DNA of 64,000 nt from assembly GCA_963845265.1 (NCBI GenBank), contig CAWJRN010000003.1:496001-560000 (forward strand), given 5' to 3'. The translations under genes were made by a program, and so were the position numbers. The notes under the pieces are model-generated. The model had not been told where the DNA came from. It did no database searches and was given only the letters and a program-made list of their open reading frames with translations. Source of the stretch: DYRB01 sp963845265. Lineage in GTDB: Bacteria; Pseudomonadota; Gammaproteobacteria; Chromatiales; Chromatiaceae. Of the stretch, positions 52,251 through 61,093 are shown one piece after another. Position 1 is the first letter of the stretch; every line of letters starts with the position of its first letter.

Positions 52251-54451
52251 CAGGCGAGCCGCAGCGGCAGGCTGCGCAGGCGCTGCCCGGTGGCGGCAAA
52301 GATGGCGTTGGCCACCGCCGGGGCGATCACCGGGGTCGCCGGCTCGCCGACGCCGGTGGGCGCCGCGGCCGAGGGGACGATGTGCACCTCGACCTCGGGC
52401 ATGCGGTCAATGCGCAGCACCTGGTAGTCGTGGAAGTTGGACTGCTGGACCAGGCCGTCCTTGAGCGTCACCTCGCTGAGCAGGGCGGCGGACAGGCCAA
52501 AGCCCATGCCGCCCTCCATCTGGGCCCGCACCACGTCCGGGTTGATCGCCAGGCCGCAGTCCACGGCGATGACGACCCGATCTATGCGGATGCGCCCGCC
52601 CTTGCGTACCGTCACCTCGGCGACCTGGGCGACGTAGCTGTTGAAGGACTCGTGCACCGCCACCCCCCGCCCGCGACCGGCGGTCAGGGGTGCTCCCCAA
52701 CCCGCCTTGTCCGCGGCCAGGCGCAGGACCCCTTGGTGGCGCGGATGCCCCTCCAGCAGGGCCATGCGGAAGGCCACCGGGTCTTGCCCGGCCAGGGTCG
52801 CCAGCTCGTCGATCAGGCACTCCACCGCGAAGGCGGTGTGGGTGGAGCCCACCGAGCGCCACCATTGGACGGGGACCCCCAGACTGGGGGAGTGCAGCTC
52901 GGTCCGAATATTGGGGATGGCGTAGGGCAGATTGGCGGCGCCCTCCACCGAGGTCTGGTCCACCTCGTCGACCACCAGCATCTTCTCGAAGGCGGTCCCG
53001 GCGACGATGGACTGGCCGACGATGCGGTGGTGCCAGGCGCTGGGTCGCCCCTGGGCGTCAAGCCCGGCGCGCAGGCGGTGCACAAACAGGGGCCGATACC
53101 AGCCGCCCCGGGTGTCGTCCTCGCGGGTCCACTGTAGCTTGATCGGGGTCTTGCCGCCGGCCGCCTTGAAGACCTCCGCCGCCTCGGTCGTATAGTCCGA
53201 ATGGGGGTTGGCGCGGCGCCCGAAGGAGCCGCCGGCCAGGAGCATGTCGATGCTGACCTGGCCGGGCTCCAGGCCCAGGACCCGGGCCATTGCCGCTTGG
53301 TCGGCAGTCTGGAACTGCTCGCCGTTGAGCACCCGCACGCCCTGCCCATCCGGGGCGATGACGCAGTCCAGGGTCTCCATGGCGGCATGGGCCAGATAGG
53401 GGACGCTGAACTCGGCCTCCAGCACCTGGGTCGCATCGGCCAGGGCTGCCTCCGCGTCGCCTTCCGTGCGCGCCACCTTACCCGGCTGCTGGGCCAGGTC
53501 GCGGTATTGGGCCAGGATCTCGTCGGAGCCGAGCCGGAAGGCGTCGGACTCGTCCCAGGCGATGGTCGTCGTCAGGGCGTCGCGCCCGAGCTTCGCGCTC
53601 CAGAAGTCTTGCCCCAGCACGGCCACCCCGCTGGGGATGGCGACGACCTGCTCGACCCCGGGCACGCCCAGGGCCGGGGCCGGGTCGAAGGACTTCAGCT
53701 TGGCCCCGAAGCGGGGCGGGTGGGCCACCAGGGCGGTGAGCATGCCCGGCAGGCGCACGTCCTGGGTGAATCGGGCGCTGCCGTCGAGCTTGCCGTCGGC
53801 GTCTTTGCGCCTCAGGGTCGGGTTGCCGATGAGCCGGAACTGGGCCGGGTCCTTGAGCCGGACCTCGGTCGGCACCGGCTGGCTGGCCGCCGCCTCGGCC
53901 AGCTCGCCGAAGCTCGCCCGGTGCTCTCCGTGGGTCAGGGACCCGTCGCGGACCTGGATCTCGGCCGCCGGGACCTGCCAGAGCTCCGCGGCGGCGGCCA
54001 CCAGCATGTGCCGTGCCGCGGCCCCAGCCTGGCGCATCTGCTCATAGGAGTTGGCCATGGCGGTGCTGCCGCCGGTGCCCTGGGCCGGACCCCAGAACAG
54101 GTTGTTGTAGCGTTTGGCGTCTGCCGGGGCACCCTCGGCGCGGACCTGATCCCAGCGGGCGTCGAGCTCTTCGGCCACCAGGGTCGGCAGGCCTGTGTAG
54201 GTCCCCTGGCCCATCTCCAGGTGCTTGACGATGACTGTCACCACGTCGTTCGTACCGATGCGCACGAAGGCGTTGGGCTCGAAGCTGGCCGCGGCACGCT
54301 CTGCTCCACCGGCAATGCCAGGTCCGGCGGCCAGGTCCTGGGCCGCTGGCGCCGGCAGGTGCAGACCCAGGGTCAGACCGGCGCCGGTAGTCAGGCCCAG
54401 CTTGAGGAAGTCGCGGCGGTTGAGGGTTCTAATCCGGTCGTTGCTGTGCAT
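52250..54451 (-). CDS. Molybdenum hydroxylase large subunit (IorB-like, Tat-exported)
   Basis: A 733-residue protein of the xanthine oxidase family, closest in layout to isoquinoline 1-oxidoreductase beta subunits. The start has AAGGAGG eight bases upstream. LNRRDFLKLGLTTGAGLTLG is a twin-arginine signal, so the holoenzyme should act in the periplasm. Moco-binding regions include EMGQGTYTGLPTLVAEELDA, NLFWGPAQGTGGSTAMANSY, AGGSFGRRANPHSDYTTEAA, PVQWWRSVGSTHTAFAVECL and, near the end, PSAAAPTGVGEPATPVIAPA with the catalytic Glu. No FAD subunit is encoded, so electrons probably pass from the 2Fe-2S partner to a cytochrome or quinone. Substrate unknown (aldehyde or N-heterocycle). Confidence 0.92.
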   Translation of the reverse strand: MHSNDRIRTLNRRDFLKLGLTTGAGLTLGLHLPAPAAQDLAAGPGIAGGAERAAASFEPNAFVRIGTNDVVTVIVKHLEMGQGTYTGLPTLVAEELDARWDQVRAEGAPADAKRYNNLFWGPAQGTGGSTAMANSYEQMRQAGAAARHMLVAAAAELWQVPAAEIQVRDGSLTHGEHRASFGELAEAAASQPVPTEVRLKDPAQFRLIGNPTLRRKDADGKLDGSARFTQDVRLPGMLTALVAHPPRFGAKLKSFDPAPALGVPGVEQVVAIPSGVAVLGQDFWSAKLGRDALTTTIAWDESDAFRLGSDEILAQYRDLAQQPGKVARTEGDAEAALADATQVLEAEFSVPYLAHAAMETLDCVIAPDGQGVRVLNGEQFQTADQAAMARVLGLEPGQVSIDMLLAGGSFGRRANPHSDYTTEAAEVFKAAGGKTPIKLQWTREDDTRGGWYRPLFVHRLRAGLDAQGRPSAWHHRIVGQSIVAGTAFEKMLVVDEVDQTSVEGAANLPYAIPNIRTELHSPSLGVPVQWWRSVGSTHTAFAVECLIDELATLAGQDPVAFRMALLEGHPRHQGVLRLAADKAGWGAPLTAGRGRGVAVHESFNSYVAQVAEVTVRKGGRIRIDRVVIAVDCGLAINPDVVRAQMEGGMGFGLSAALLSEVTLKDGLVQQSNFHDYQVLRIDRMPEVEVHIVPSAAAPTGVGEPATPVIAPAVANAIFAATGQRLRSLPLRLA

Positions 54452-54463
54452 GTTGGCGCCTCC

Positions 54464-54919
54464 TTAGGCCAGTTGTGCGGCGGCGCGCTTGATGGCAGCG
54501 CGGATGCGGGCATAGGTGGCGCAGCGGCACAGGTTGCCGGTCATGGCTGTGTCGATCTCCGCGTCCGTGGGCTCCGGGTTCTCGCTCAGCAGCGCCGCGG
54601 CGGACATGATCTGCCCGGACTGACAGAAGCCGCACTGGACCACGTCCAGCTCGGCCCAGGCCTGCTGCACCGCCTGGCCTGTCGGGGTGTCCAGGCCCTC
54701 GATGGTGACGATCGAACCCCCGGCAGCGAGGGCCAGGGGTGTCGAGCAGGAGCGCACCGGGGCCCCGTTCAGATAGACGGTGCAACTGCCGCACTGGCCC
54801 AGGCCACAGCCGTACTTGGTGCCGGTCAGGCCGATGTGGTCGCGGATGGCCCACAGCAGGGGCATGTTCGGGTTCAGGTCGAGGTCGTGCGTTGTGCCGT
54901 TGACCGTGAGTTTGATCAT
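54464..54919 (-). CDS. 2Fe-2S subunit of molybdenum hydroxylase (IorA-like)
   Basis: A 151-residue protein from ATG 54919, with CGGAGCG upstream. The plant-type [2Fe-2S] motif is TKYGCGLGQCGSCTVYLNGA with the fourth Cys in VRSCSTP; the helical second cluster is VVQCGFCQSGQIM and TGNLCRCATYARI. All eight cysteines are present. It relays electrons from the Mo centre of the adjacent subunit, whose gene starts 12 bases downstream. It carries no Tat signal, so is exported by hitch-hiking on its partner. Confidence 0.94.
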   Translation of the reverse strand: MIKLTVNGTTHDLDLNPNMPLLWAIRDHIGLTGTKYGCGLGQCGSCTVYLNGAPVRSCSTPLALAAGGSIVTIEGLDTPTGQAVQQAWAELDVVQCGFCQSGQIMSAAALLSENPEPTDAEIDTAMTGNLCRCATYARIRAAIKRAAAQLA

Positions 54920-55014
54920 GAAACGCTCCGGGTTGGCTGGGGCGGGGGTGATGTGGTGGACTTTTAGCCGAGGCGCGGTCGGGGTGCAACCTCTTGAGGG
55001 GTAGGGGGCAGATG

Positions 55015-55110
55015 CTAAGGGTCGTCCCAGGGATTGACGGTCGGAACCCCTGTGGGTGCGAAGTCGGCCAGGTTTCGGGCCGCTACCGTCATGCCGATTA
55101 CGTGATAGTC
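55015..55110 (-). pseudogene. PIN-domain toxin C-terminal remnant
   Basis: HVIGMTVAARNLADFAPTGV then PTVNPWDDP and stop matches the C-terminal end of VapC-type PIN toxins (GLTVVTRNxxDFxxTGVxxxNPW). The body is missing, replaced by the small inverted-repeat sequence toward 55244. Confidence 0.45.
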
Positions 55111-55150
55111 GAGATCGGGCAAGTATTCCCCTGGGCCGCCTCCTGTAGTC

Positions 55151-55244
55151 AGGATGGAGCGCAGCGGAATCCAGGCCTTTGCGGTAACCCATGATGTATC
55201 GTTTGTCTGCGAGGCCGTCCCCGGATTCCGCTAGCGCTCCATCC
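55151..55244. repeat. 22-base imperfect inverted repeat
   Basis: AGGATGGAGCGCAGCGGAAT (from 55151) pairs with ATTCCGCTAGCGCTCCATCC (to 55244), one base different in the centre. The spacing is about 50 bases. It lies between the PIN and Phd remnants, like a REP/MITE-type insertion. Confidence 0.6.
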
Positions 55245-55247
55245 GGG

Positions 55248-55439
55248 CTACGGGGAAGTTCCAGCCGTGTACCAAGGCCATCGCTGCGGATCGAACTCGA
55301 AATCCGGTACGTCCTTCTGCGCCAGTGCCTCGACCAAGGTCATTTGGCTACCTGTGAGGTGCCGATAGTCTTCGATGGTCAAAAGGACGTGAGTGGCGCG
55401 ACCGCGGTCGGTGATGAAAACCGGCCCCTTGCTGGCCGC
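55248..55439 (-). pseudogene. Phd/YefM-family antitoxin, N-terminus missing
   Basis: The frame AASKGPVFITDRGRATHVLL, TIEDYRHLTGSQMTLVEALA and VPDFEFDPQRWP matches the Phd/YefM fold and C-terminal toxin-binding tail. A TAA stands in frame just before GPVF, and no start is available. The locus order (antitoxin, then PIN toxin) fits a Phd/VapC pair split by an inverted-repeat insertion. Confidence 0.65.
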
Positions 55440-56269
55440 TTACTTGGCATCGCCGACGCGCCGAGTCTGTGTCTCGGCTACCTCGGACCACGGAGGCGGC
55501 TGCTAGGCGTCGCCTTGCCCGAGCGACGATGCTGGCGGGCAATGCAGGGGGAAGTATTGGAAATCGATGTGGATGAGAGCTGATCGGCTCTTGCCAGGTT
55601 GCATGCGCCAGATGTGAGGCACACCCAGGCGGTCACTGGTCATGCTGCAATAGGTAATATCTGAACTGCCGACGGCTGTGATCAGCGTTCAAGACACGCC
55701 GATGACACTCGCCCGCCGAGCGGAAGTTCTTGGTCCAAATTGGGGACCGCTTCCCCCACGTCATGGACCGCTTTCCGCCGCTAAACCGCCGCTCGTGACG
55801 GCAGGCGCACTGTCCGGAGTGGGTCGGCAAGAGACAGGTCCGCCACCCCCGGGGAGCCGTCCAGGGGTTCGCTACGACCGACCGGGACCGGCCGGTTGCG
55901 GGAACTGAAGCTACGCATACCGAGGTCCGCAGTCTAGAAGGCAGTCGATACTGGTGCAGTCCGCAAGCGACCTGTGCTGCCCCCGTGATTCCCAGGTTCG
56001 AGACAGCCTCTTTCCCACGCAGCTGCGGACACAGATTCGGTTAGGCGTTGGCGCCCACCCTCTGTTAAGAAGCCTAACCCAGATACTCCCCGTGACCCGG
56101 TGCCTCCGTTGGGGGCGGCTCCTGCCCCTGGCGTTGAGTCGGCTTCCAGGGCGATTCGCCATTGCGTGGCCGGCTGAAGTCCGGTCCGCGGGGGAAGACC
56201 GACACGGTCAGCCTACCTGCATCCTGAACTGAAACCACACTTCCTAACCCAGAACCCGGAAACCCTCCT
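55440..56269. other. No gene seen
   Basis: 830 bases with no supported gene. Upstream of 56270 it should carry the TPR gene promoter. Confidence 0.45.
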
Positions 56270-58249
56270 ATGGCAAAGACCCCGACTAGGAAGAGACCGG
56301 CCAAAGGCGCCCACCCGGACGCCGCCCAGTTTAAGGCGGTGGAACGGCTGATGGACGCTGGCGACCATGCCCGCGCCATCGAAAGGGCGCGGGCCTTGGT
56401 CGCGCGCTTCCCCGACCACGGCGGCGCCCGGCGGTTGCTGTTGGATGCCCTGATCCGCGGCGGTGTCCGCTCGGCGGCGCCACTGGCCGCTTACCAGTGG
56501 GCGCAGCGGCGGCCCAACAGTCTGCCGGCCCAGGAGGCGCTCCTGCACCTTGCCGTCGAGAGTGGGCATCTGTTCCTTGCGGATCGCGTCGCGGCCCGAA
56601 TCCGGGTTCTCGGCGGGACGATACCGACCCTCCCCCTGGCCGCCAAGGACCGCGACAAGCTGCTCCTCCAGCCAGATGGGTCGCGGGCGACGCCAGCGGA
56701 CATGGAGCGGTGCGACATCGGCAAGCTGCACCTCGCTGGTCAAGACTTCCTCGGGGCCATCCGCGAGCTGGACGGCGTTGCCGTGACGCCGGCCCGCAAC
56801 GACAGGGCGCAGGCTCTGTTTCACCTGAGCCGCATCGATGTGGCGCTGGATGCCTTCATGGACGCCTGGCAGGCGGATCCGGACAATCTCTTCGCCCTGG
56901 GCTGGGCCCTGCACCTGCGCCTCTGGCGGGGCGACGAGGACGGCGCCAGGGGCCTCGCGGTACCCCTCGGTCAGGCCCAGGCGCGGCGCGGCGAGGATGC
57001 GCGTGCTCAACTGCTGGCTCTCCTGCTGATCCAGGATAACCAGGCAGCCTGGGACGCCTTCGAGCGGTCGGTCGGGGCTGACGGTGCCCAGGGCGAGCCG
57101 CGCGCTCTGCGTGCCAGGTGGCTCCACCTCGGCGCCTGCGCGGCCAGCCGGCTCGGGCGTGGCGACCGGGCCAGGGCCTTGTGGCGGGAGGCGCTGGATC
57201 TGAATCCAAGTCTCCGGGCGGCGCAGGTCAACCTGTCCGTCCTCGACGAGGAGGGGGTAACCCCCGCTTATCCGCAGCTGCCCGACCAGAGTCAGGTCGT
57301 GCCAATGACGTGGGTCCAGGCCCTGCGCGCGGCCGGAGAGGACGGCCACGAGCCCCGGCTCGACGAGCTGACCGCCTCCAATGCCTACCTGGAGGCGATC
57401 TATCTGGGCGGCGACTTGGCGGTGCGTCAGCTCGTGGCGATGCTGTTCGCCCGGCGGCTGCAGGCTCAGCCCGAGGCCCAACAGGGGCAAAGGGGCGTGG
57501 CGGCGATCCTCCGAGACTTGGCCAAGCGGCCCATCGGTACCTCGCAGGAGCGACTGGGTTTCCTCACCGGTCTGCGCAAGGTGGGTTTGATCACGCCCGA
57601 CGAGGCCGTCGAGTTTTGGAGCGGCGGCGAGCTGCGTCAGGTCCGGGTGGTGGACACCGAGATCGTTCGGGGCCCTGAGCCGAGCGACCTGCCTGAAGAT
57701 CTGCAACCGTTGCTCGAGCAATCCATCGTGTTACACCTGGAGGGGCGTCTGGACGACGCCGAGGCGGCCCTCAATGCCATTCTGGCGCGTGTCCCCGGCC
57801 ATCAGGTCGCCTTGGGCAACCTCGCGGCGATCCGCGCCGCGCAGGGGCGGGGCCGGGAGGCACGCGAGGTCCTGCGGCAAGCGATCGCGCTCCACCCCGA
57901 TTACCTCTTTGCGCGCTGCAATCTGGCCAGCTTGCTGATTCAAGACGGGGCGCTGGACGAGGCTCAGGGCTTGCTCGCCGGTCTCTCCCAACGACCGCGG
58001 TTACATCTGAGCGACGTCTTTGTGCTCTACGGGGCCATGGCGATGCTCAACCGAGCCCGGGGCGAGGATGAGGCAGCCGAGGCCCTGATCACCACCTTGG
58101 AGCAGATGGTGGAGGATGAGGACGACGAGCGCCTGCTTGCCCAGGCCAAGGCTCGGGTGGAGCGCGCAACCCCGGCGGGGCGCTTCAGGGCGACCCTGCG
58201 CAGCATGCTCAAAATCGGGCCACGTCCCTACAAACCGAAGCGGCGGTAG
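56270..58249 (+). CDS. Large TPR-repeat protein
   Basis: A 659-residue protein starting MAKTPTRKRPAKGAHP, a basic disordered lead, followed by TPR-type helical pairs: HARAIERARALVARFPDHGG (about residue 35), DNLFALGWALHLRLWRGDED (about 200), and a clear C-terminal set, DDAEAALNAILARVPGHQVA, LGNLAAIRAAQGRGREAREV and HPDYLFARCNLASLLIQDGA (about 490-560). No signal peptide or catalytic motif. TPR arrays act as protein-binding scaffolds; the partner is unknown. It ends 53 bases before transposon copy 3. Confidence 0.82.
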   Translation: MAKTPTRKRPAKGAHPDAAQFKAVERLMDAGDHARAIERARALVARFPDHGGARRLLLDALIRGGVRSAAPLAAYQWAQRRPNSLPAQEALLHLAVESGHLFLADRVAARIRVLGGTIPTLPLAAKDRDKLLLQPDGSRATPADMERCDIGKLHLAGQDFLGAIRELDGVAVTPARNDRAQALFHLSRIDVALDAFMDAWQADPDNLFALGWALHLRLWRGDEDGARGLAVPLGQAQARRGEDARAQLLALLLIQDNQAAWDAFERSVGADGAQGEPRALRARWLHLGACAASRLGRGDRARALWREALDLNPSLRAAQVNLSVLDEEGVTPAYPQLPDQSQVVPMTWVQALRAAGEDGHEPRLDELTASNAYLEAIYLGGDLAVRQLVAMLFARRLQAQPEAQQGQRGVAAILRDLAKRPIGTSQERLGFLTGLRKVGLITPDEAVEFWSGGELRQVRVVDTEIVRGPEPSDLPEDLQPLLEQSIVLHLEGRLDDAEAALNAILARVPGHQVALGNLAAIRAAQGRGREAREVLRQAIALHPDYLFARCNLASLLIQDGALDEAQGLLAGLSQRPRLHLSDVFVLYGAMAMLNRARGEDEAAEALITTLEQMVEDEDDERLLAQAKARVERATPAGRFRATLRSMLKIGPRPYKPKRR

Positions 58250-58301
58250 CGTGCGCAGGTCGACCCTTGTCCGGGCTGGGGTGGTCGTGGCGTTTTACAG
58301 T

Positions 58302-59614
58302 GCTCCTGGCTACCCTTCGCATCCGCCTGAGAAATCCAAGGCTTGCGGCGCCGATGGCCCTCAGATCAAGTCCACGGCAGCAGGCCTTGACTCGAGTTGG
58401 CCGGACCGGTTCTCATCGACCAACCTCTTAGGCGTCGGAAACTCACGGAGCCGCTGTGGACTCGAACCTGGTCGCTGCCCTGATCATCGCCCTCGGGCGG
58501 GCGGTCCGGCGCCTGCTGCGTCCGGCACGCTCCGGGGCGAAGTTGATGATCGGCGCCGCCGGCGATCTCACCCGTACGCGATCGGAGCTCATGGCGGAGA
58601 ACGCCTTGCTGCGTCAGCAGCTCATCGTGCTGCGTCGCAGCATCAAGCGGCCTCGACTCCACCGCGACGACCGCGTGCTCCTACTCGCCCTGGCCCGATT
58701 GACCCGCCGATGGCGAGACGCCTTGCATGTGGTCAGCCCCGAGACGCTGTTGCGCTGGCATCGAGACCTCTTCAAGATCGTCTGGAGACGAAAGTCCCTG
58801 CCCCGTGGTCAGCCGAAGCGACTCGCGCCGGAGGTCGTCACGCTCATCCAGGCGATGGCCAAGGACAACGTGCTCTGGGGCGCAGAACGCATCCGAGGCG
58901 AGCTGCTGAAGCTGGGCATTCGCGTCAGTAAACGAACCATTCAGAAGTACATGAGGCGGGTACGGCCACCCGGTAAACGGGGCCAGAGCTGGAACACCTT
59001 CGTCGGAAACCACAGCTGCGACATTTGGGCATGCGACTTCCTGCAGCTCTACGACGTCCTGTTCCGTCCTATCTTCGCGTTCTTCTTCGTGGTCCACGGC
59101 ACGCGGGAAGTCGTTCACTTTAATGTGACCCGCTGCCCTACCGACGCCTGGGCGGCCCAGCAACTTCGGGAGGCCACGCCATACGGTGACGGACCGACGT
59201 ACCTCATCCGAGACAACGATGACAAGTTCGGAAGAAGATTCGACGCCGTGGCCGAGGGGACGGGCATCGATGTCGTGAAGATCCCGCCACGCTCTCCCAA
59301 TCTGAACCCCATCTGCGAACGCTTCCTCGGATCTGTGCGTCGGGAGTGCTTGGACCACGTGGTCATACTCAGCGAACGGCACCTGCATCGTGTACTGCGG
59401 GAGTATGTTGAGACCTACTTCAATAGTGCCCGTCCGCATCAAGGGTTGTTTCAGAGGATACCGGCCCTGGCAGAGTCGCGGTCGGTCTCGGAGATCGGCA
59501 GGAACGTCGTCGGGCTTCCGATCCTCGGTGGGCTCCACCATGACTACCAGAGGGCGGCGTAGGCGCCCGTCATCCGAGCCGGTGCTCACGTGGATGGAAA
59601 GGGTAGCCAGCACG
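58302..59614 (+). mobile_element. 1.31-kb DDE-transposase insertion sequence, copy 3
   Basis: Same right end as copies 1 and 2; the left end reads GCTCCTGGCTACCC, so the outermost two bases differ. It is joined on its right directly to a 230-bp IS6 remnant, showing that it inserted into an IS6 copy whose left part was later lost. Confidence 0.85.
58456..59562 (+). CDS. Integrase-core (rve) transposase, copy 3
   Basis: Same 368-residue protein as at 41815, identical at the DDE motifs with the standard RDNDDKFG. Upstream of the GTG start, TTTGG of copies 1 and 2 is TTAGG here (about 58429), creating a stop in the longer ATG frame. This supports GTG 58456 as the genuine start, or else copy 3 has lost its N-terminal extension. 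Confidence 0.88.
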   Translation: MDSNLVAALIIALGRAVRRLLRPARSGAKLMIGAAGDLTRTRSELMAENALLRQQLIVLRRSIKRPRLHRDDRVLLLALARLTRRWRDALHVVSPETLLRWHRDLFKIVWRRKSLPRGQPKRLAPEVVTLIQAMAKDNVLWGAERIRGELLKLGIRVSKRTIQKYMRRVRPPGKRGQSWNTFVGNHSCDIWACDFLQLYDVLFRPIFAFFFVVHGTREVVHFNVTRCPTDAWAAQQLREATPYGDGPTYLIRDNDDKFGRRFDAVAEGTGIDVVKIPPRSPNLNPICERFLGSVRRECLDHVVILSERHLHRVLREYVETYFNSARPHQGLFQRIPALAESRSVSEIGRNVVGLPILGGLHHDYQRAA

Positions 59615-59844
59615 GCCAGATGCGGGGTTTCAAGTCGCCCGGTCAAGCGCAGCGCTTTCTGGCCGCGCCCGCGGTGGTCGGAAATCTATTCCGGCTGGGT
59701 AGGCACTTGATGACCGCAGTCCACTATCGCGAGCTTCGGCTGCGAGCCTTCTTGGGTTGGCAGCAGGTGACGTGCGCCTGTTGAACGGGGAATGGTTTGA
59801 ACAAAGGGGATCGATTGAGATCGAGTAGGTAAGTTGACAACGCC
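59615..59844 (+). mobile_element. IS6-element right-end remnant
   Basis: Matches bases 15549-15778 of the complete IS6 element almost perfectly (one noted difference, GCACGC to GCCCGC), including the transposase C-terminus through LRAFLGWQQVTCAC and the right terminal repeat AAGTTGACAACGCC. Confidence 0.92.
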
Positions 59845-60022
59845 CACGCGAACGTCCTACTGGTGTCACCAGGATCGGGCAGACACCGAGGAATTCCCTC
59901 TCATTAGCCTTCACCGAGGTCGATAAAGTCATGGGCCAGATTCTCGTGGAGAGCGGAAACACGACGCCGACGGATATCCGGATGGTCTTTGCCGCTGAGG
60001 GTGTTGTCAGGAGTTGACGGGG

Positions 60023-60277
60023 TCAGTGGTTTGCCGCGGGTGTGTAGCCGCGATGCGCCCGGCGCCGGGCGATCTCGTTGACCTGCGCGATGCCGTTGTC
60101 GTAGGACGCGACCCCGGTGTTGTGCATCCGGCCACGCCGAGACCCGAGCCCGCCCCAGACTTTGAGGAGCGCCCAGTCGCCCAGCAGGTCTTGGCCCAGG
60201 TGGACCTGGTAGTAGCGGGCCTTCTCGGGGTTGACCCAGGCGTGATGCTGTGACGGAGCGTCCATACTGTGCAGCAT
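60023..60277 (-). CDS. WGR-domain protein
   Basis: An 84-residue protein: MLHSMDAPSQHHAWVNPEKA then RYYQVHLGQDLLGDWALLKV and WGGLGSRRGRMHNTGVASYD. This is a stand-alone WGR domain (named for the Trp-Gly-Arg, here WGGLGSRRG), a fold that binds nucleic acid and is found in PARPs and many defence-linked bacterial proteins. It is transcribed away from the AbiE-type operon; the shared 147-base gap holds the operator repeat. A second Met (60265) could be the start. Confidence 0.8.
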   Translation of the reverse strand: MLHSMDAPSQHHAWVNPEKARYYQVHLGQDLLGDWALLKVWGGLGSRRGRMHNTGVASYDNGIAQVNEIARRRAHRGYTPAANH

Positions 60278-60374
60278 AAGTGCGCCGGAGGTTCATTCCG
60301 TGAGCCTGGGGCACGCCGAACACCATAGCCGGTGCCGTGAGTCTGGCCGTTACGCTGGCCAGAATCGGCTGCCG

Positions 60375-60410
60375 TCTTGTAAGAAAAACTAGCCATTTTT
60401 TCTTACAAGA
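60375..60410 (+). promoter_or_regulatory. Inverted-repeat operator of the AbiE-type operon
   Basis: TCTTGTAAGAAAAA (60375-60388) and TTTTTCTTACAAGA (60397-60410) are perfect 14-base inverted arms around an 8-base centre, 15 bases before the antitoxin ATG. AbiEi-type antitoxins repress their own operons by binding inverted repeats, so this is the expected operator. Confidence 0.75.
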
Positions 60411-60424
60411 TATAGCCTCCAGGA

Positions 60425-61066
60425 ATGTCTCAAGCCACTGAAAAGACGATCCTTCGCAGGATTTACGGCAAAGGCCGTGGTTGGGCGTTCTCGCAGAGTG
60501 ATCTGGCGGACTTCGGCAGCCGTTCGGCGTTGGACGTAGCCCTGCATCGCCTGTGCGCGCAAGGGACAATCCGCCGTGTCCTCAGGGGCATCTACGACTA
60601 TCCGCGGCACAGCGCCCTGCTCGGGGAGCCCTTGAGTCCGGACATCGATCAGGTTGCGCACGCTCTGGCGCGCAAGTTTGGCTGGCGCATCCTGCCGAAC
60701 GGCCCCTCTGCGCTGAACCTGATGGGGCTCTCCACCCAGGTGCCGGCCCAGTACCTTTACTTGTCTGACGGCCCGGATCGATCCTACCGGGTCGGGACCA
60801 CGGATCTCGTGTTCAAGCAAACCGCTCTGAAGGAGGCGAGATTCGTGCTCCGCGAGAGCAGCGTCATCGTCCAGGGGCTCAAGTCGCTGGGGCAAGAAGC
60901 CCTGACCGCCGAGGTCATCGCCAAGATCCGCGACTGGTTGCCGCCAGCTCTGTGCCCCAAGGTGCTCACCGATACCCGAACGGCGACCGGATGGGTTTAC
61001 GAGGCCATTCGGAAAATCTGCGGTGGTGGCGAGAATGCGCGGGGACCCTTGCCGTCGGCAGGCTGA
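60425..61066 (+). CDS. DUF6088/AbiEi-type antitoxin-regulator
   Basis: A 213-residue protein. The N-terminal wHTH (ILRRIYGKGRGWAFSQSDLA, ALDVALHRLCAQGTIRRVLR, GIYDYPRH) is the standard AbiEi/DUF6088 DNA-binding unit; the rest (LARKFGWRILPNGPSALNLM, TDLVFKQTALKEA) forms the second AbiEi domain. It neutralises the downstream nucleotidyltransferase toxin in type IV fashion and autoregulates. The palindromic operator lies directly upstream. The toxin starts 27 bases after its stop. Confidence 0.9.
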   Translation: MSQATEKTILRRIYGKGRGWAFSQSDLADFGSRSALDVALHRLCAQGTIRRVLRGIYDYPRHSALLGEPLSPDIDQVAHALARKFGWRILPNGPSALNLMGLSTQVPAQYLYLSDGPDRSYRVGTTDLVFKQTALKEARFVLRESSVIVQGLKSLGQEALTAEVIAKIRDWLPPALCPKVLTDTRTATGWVYEAIRKICGGGENARGPLPSAG

Positions 61067-61093
61067 TGTAGTGAATGAGATACAGCGAGAACG

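Noticed and set aside
53201..54967. A 588-residue open frame on the plus strand
   Set aside because: Antisense shadow of the molybdenum hydroxylase subunits, which have all family motifs on the minus strand.
59890..60005. Minus-strand fragment ending HENLAHDFIDLGEG
   Set aside because: Looks mildly protein-like but too short and without recognised family; left unannotated.
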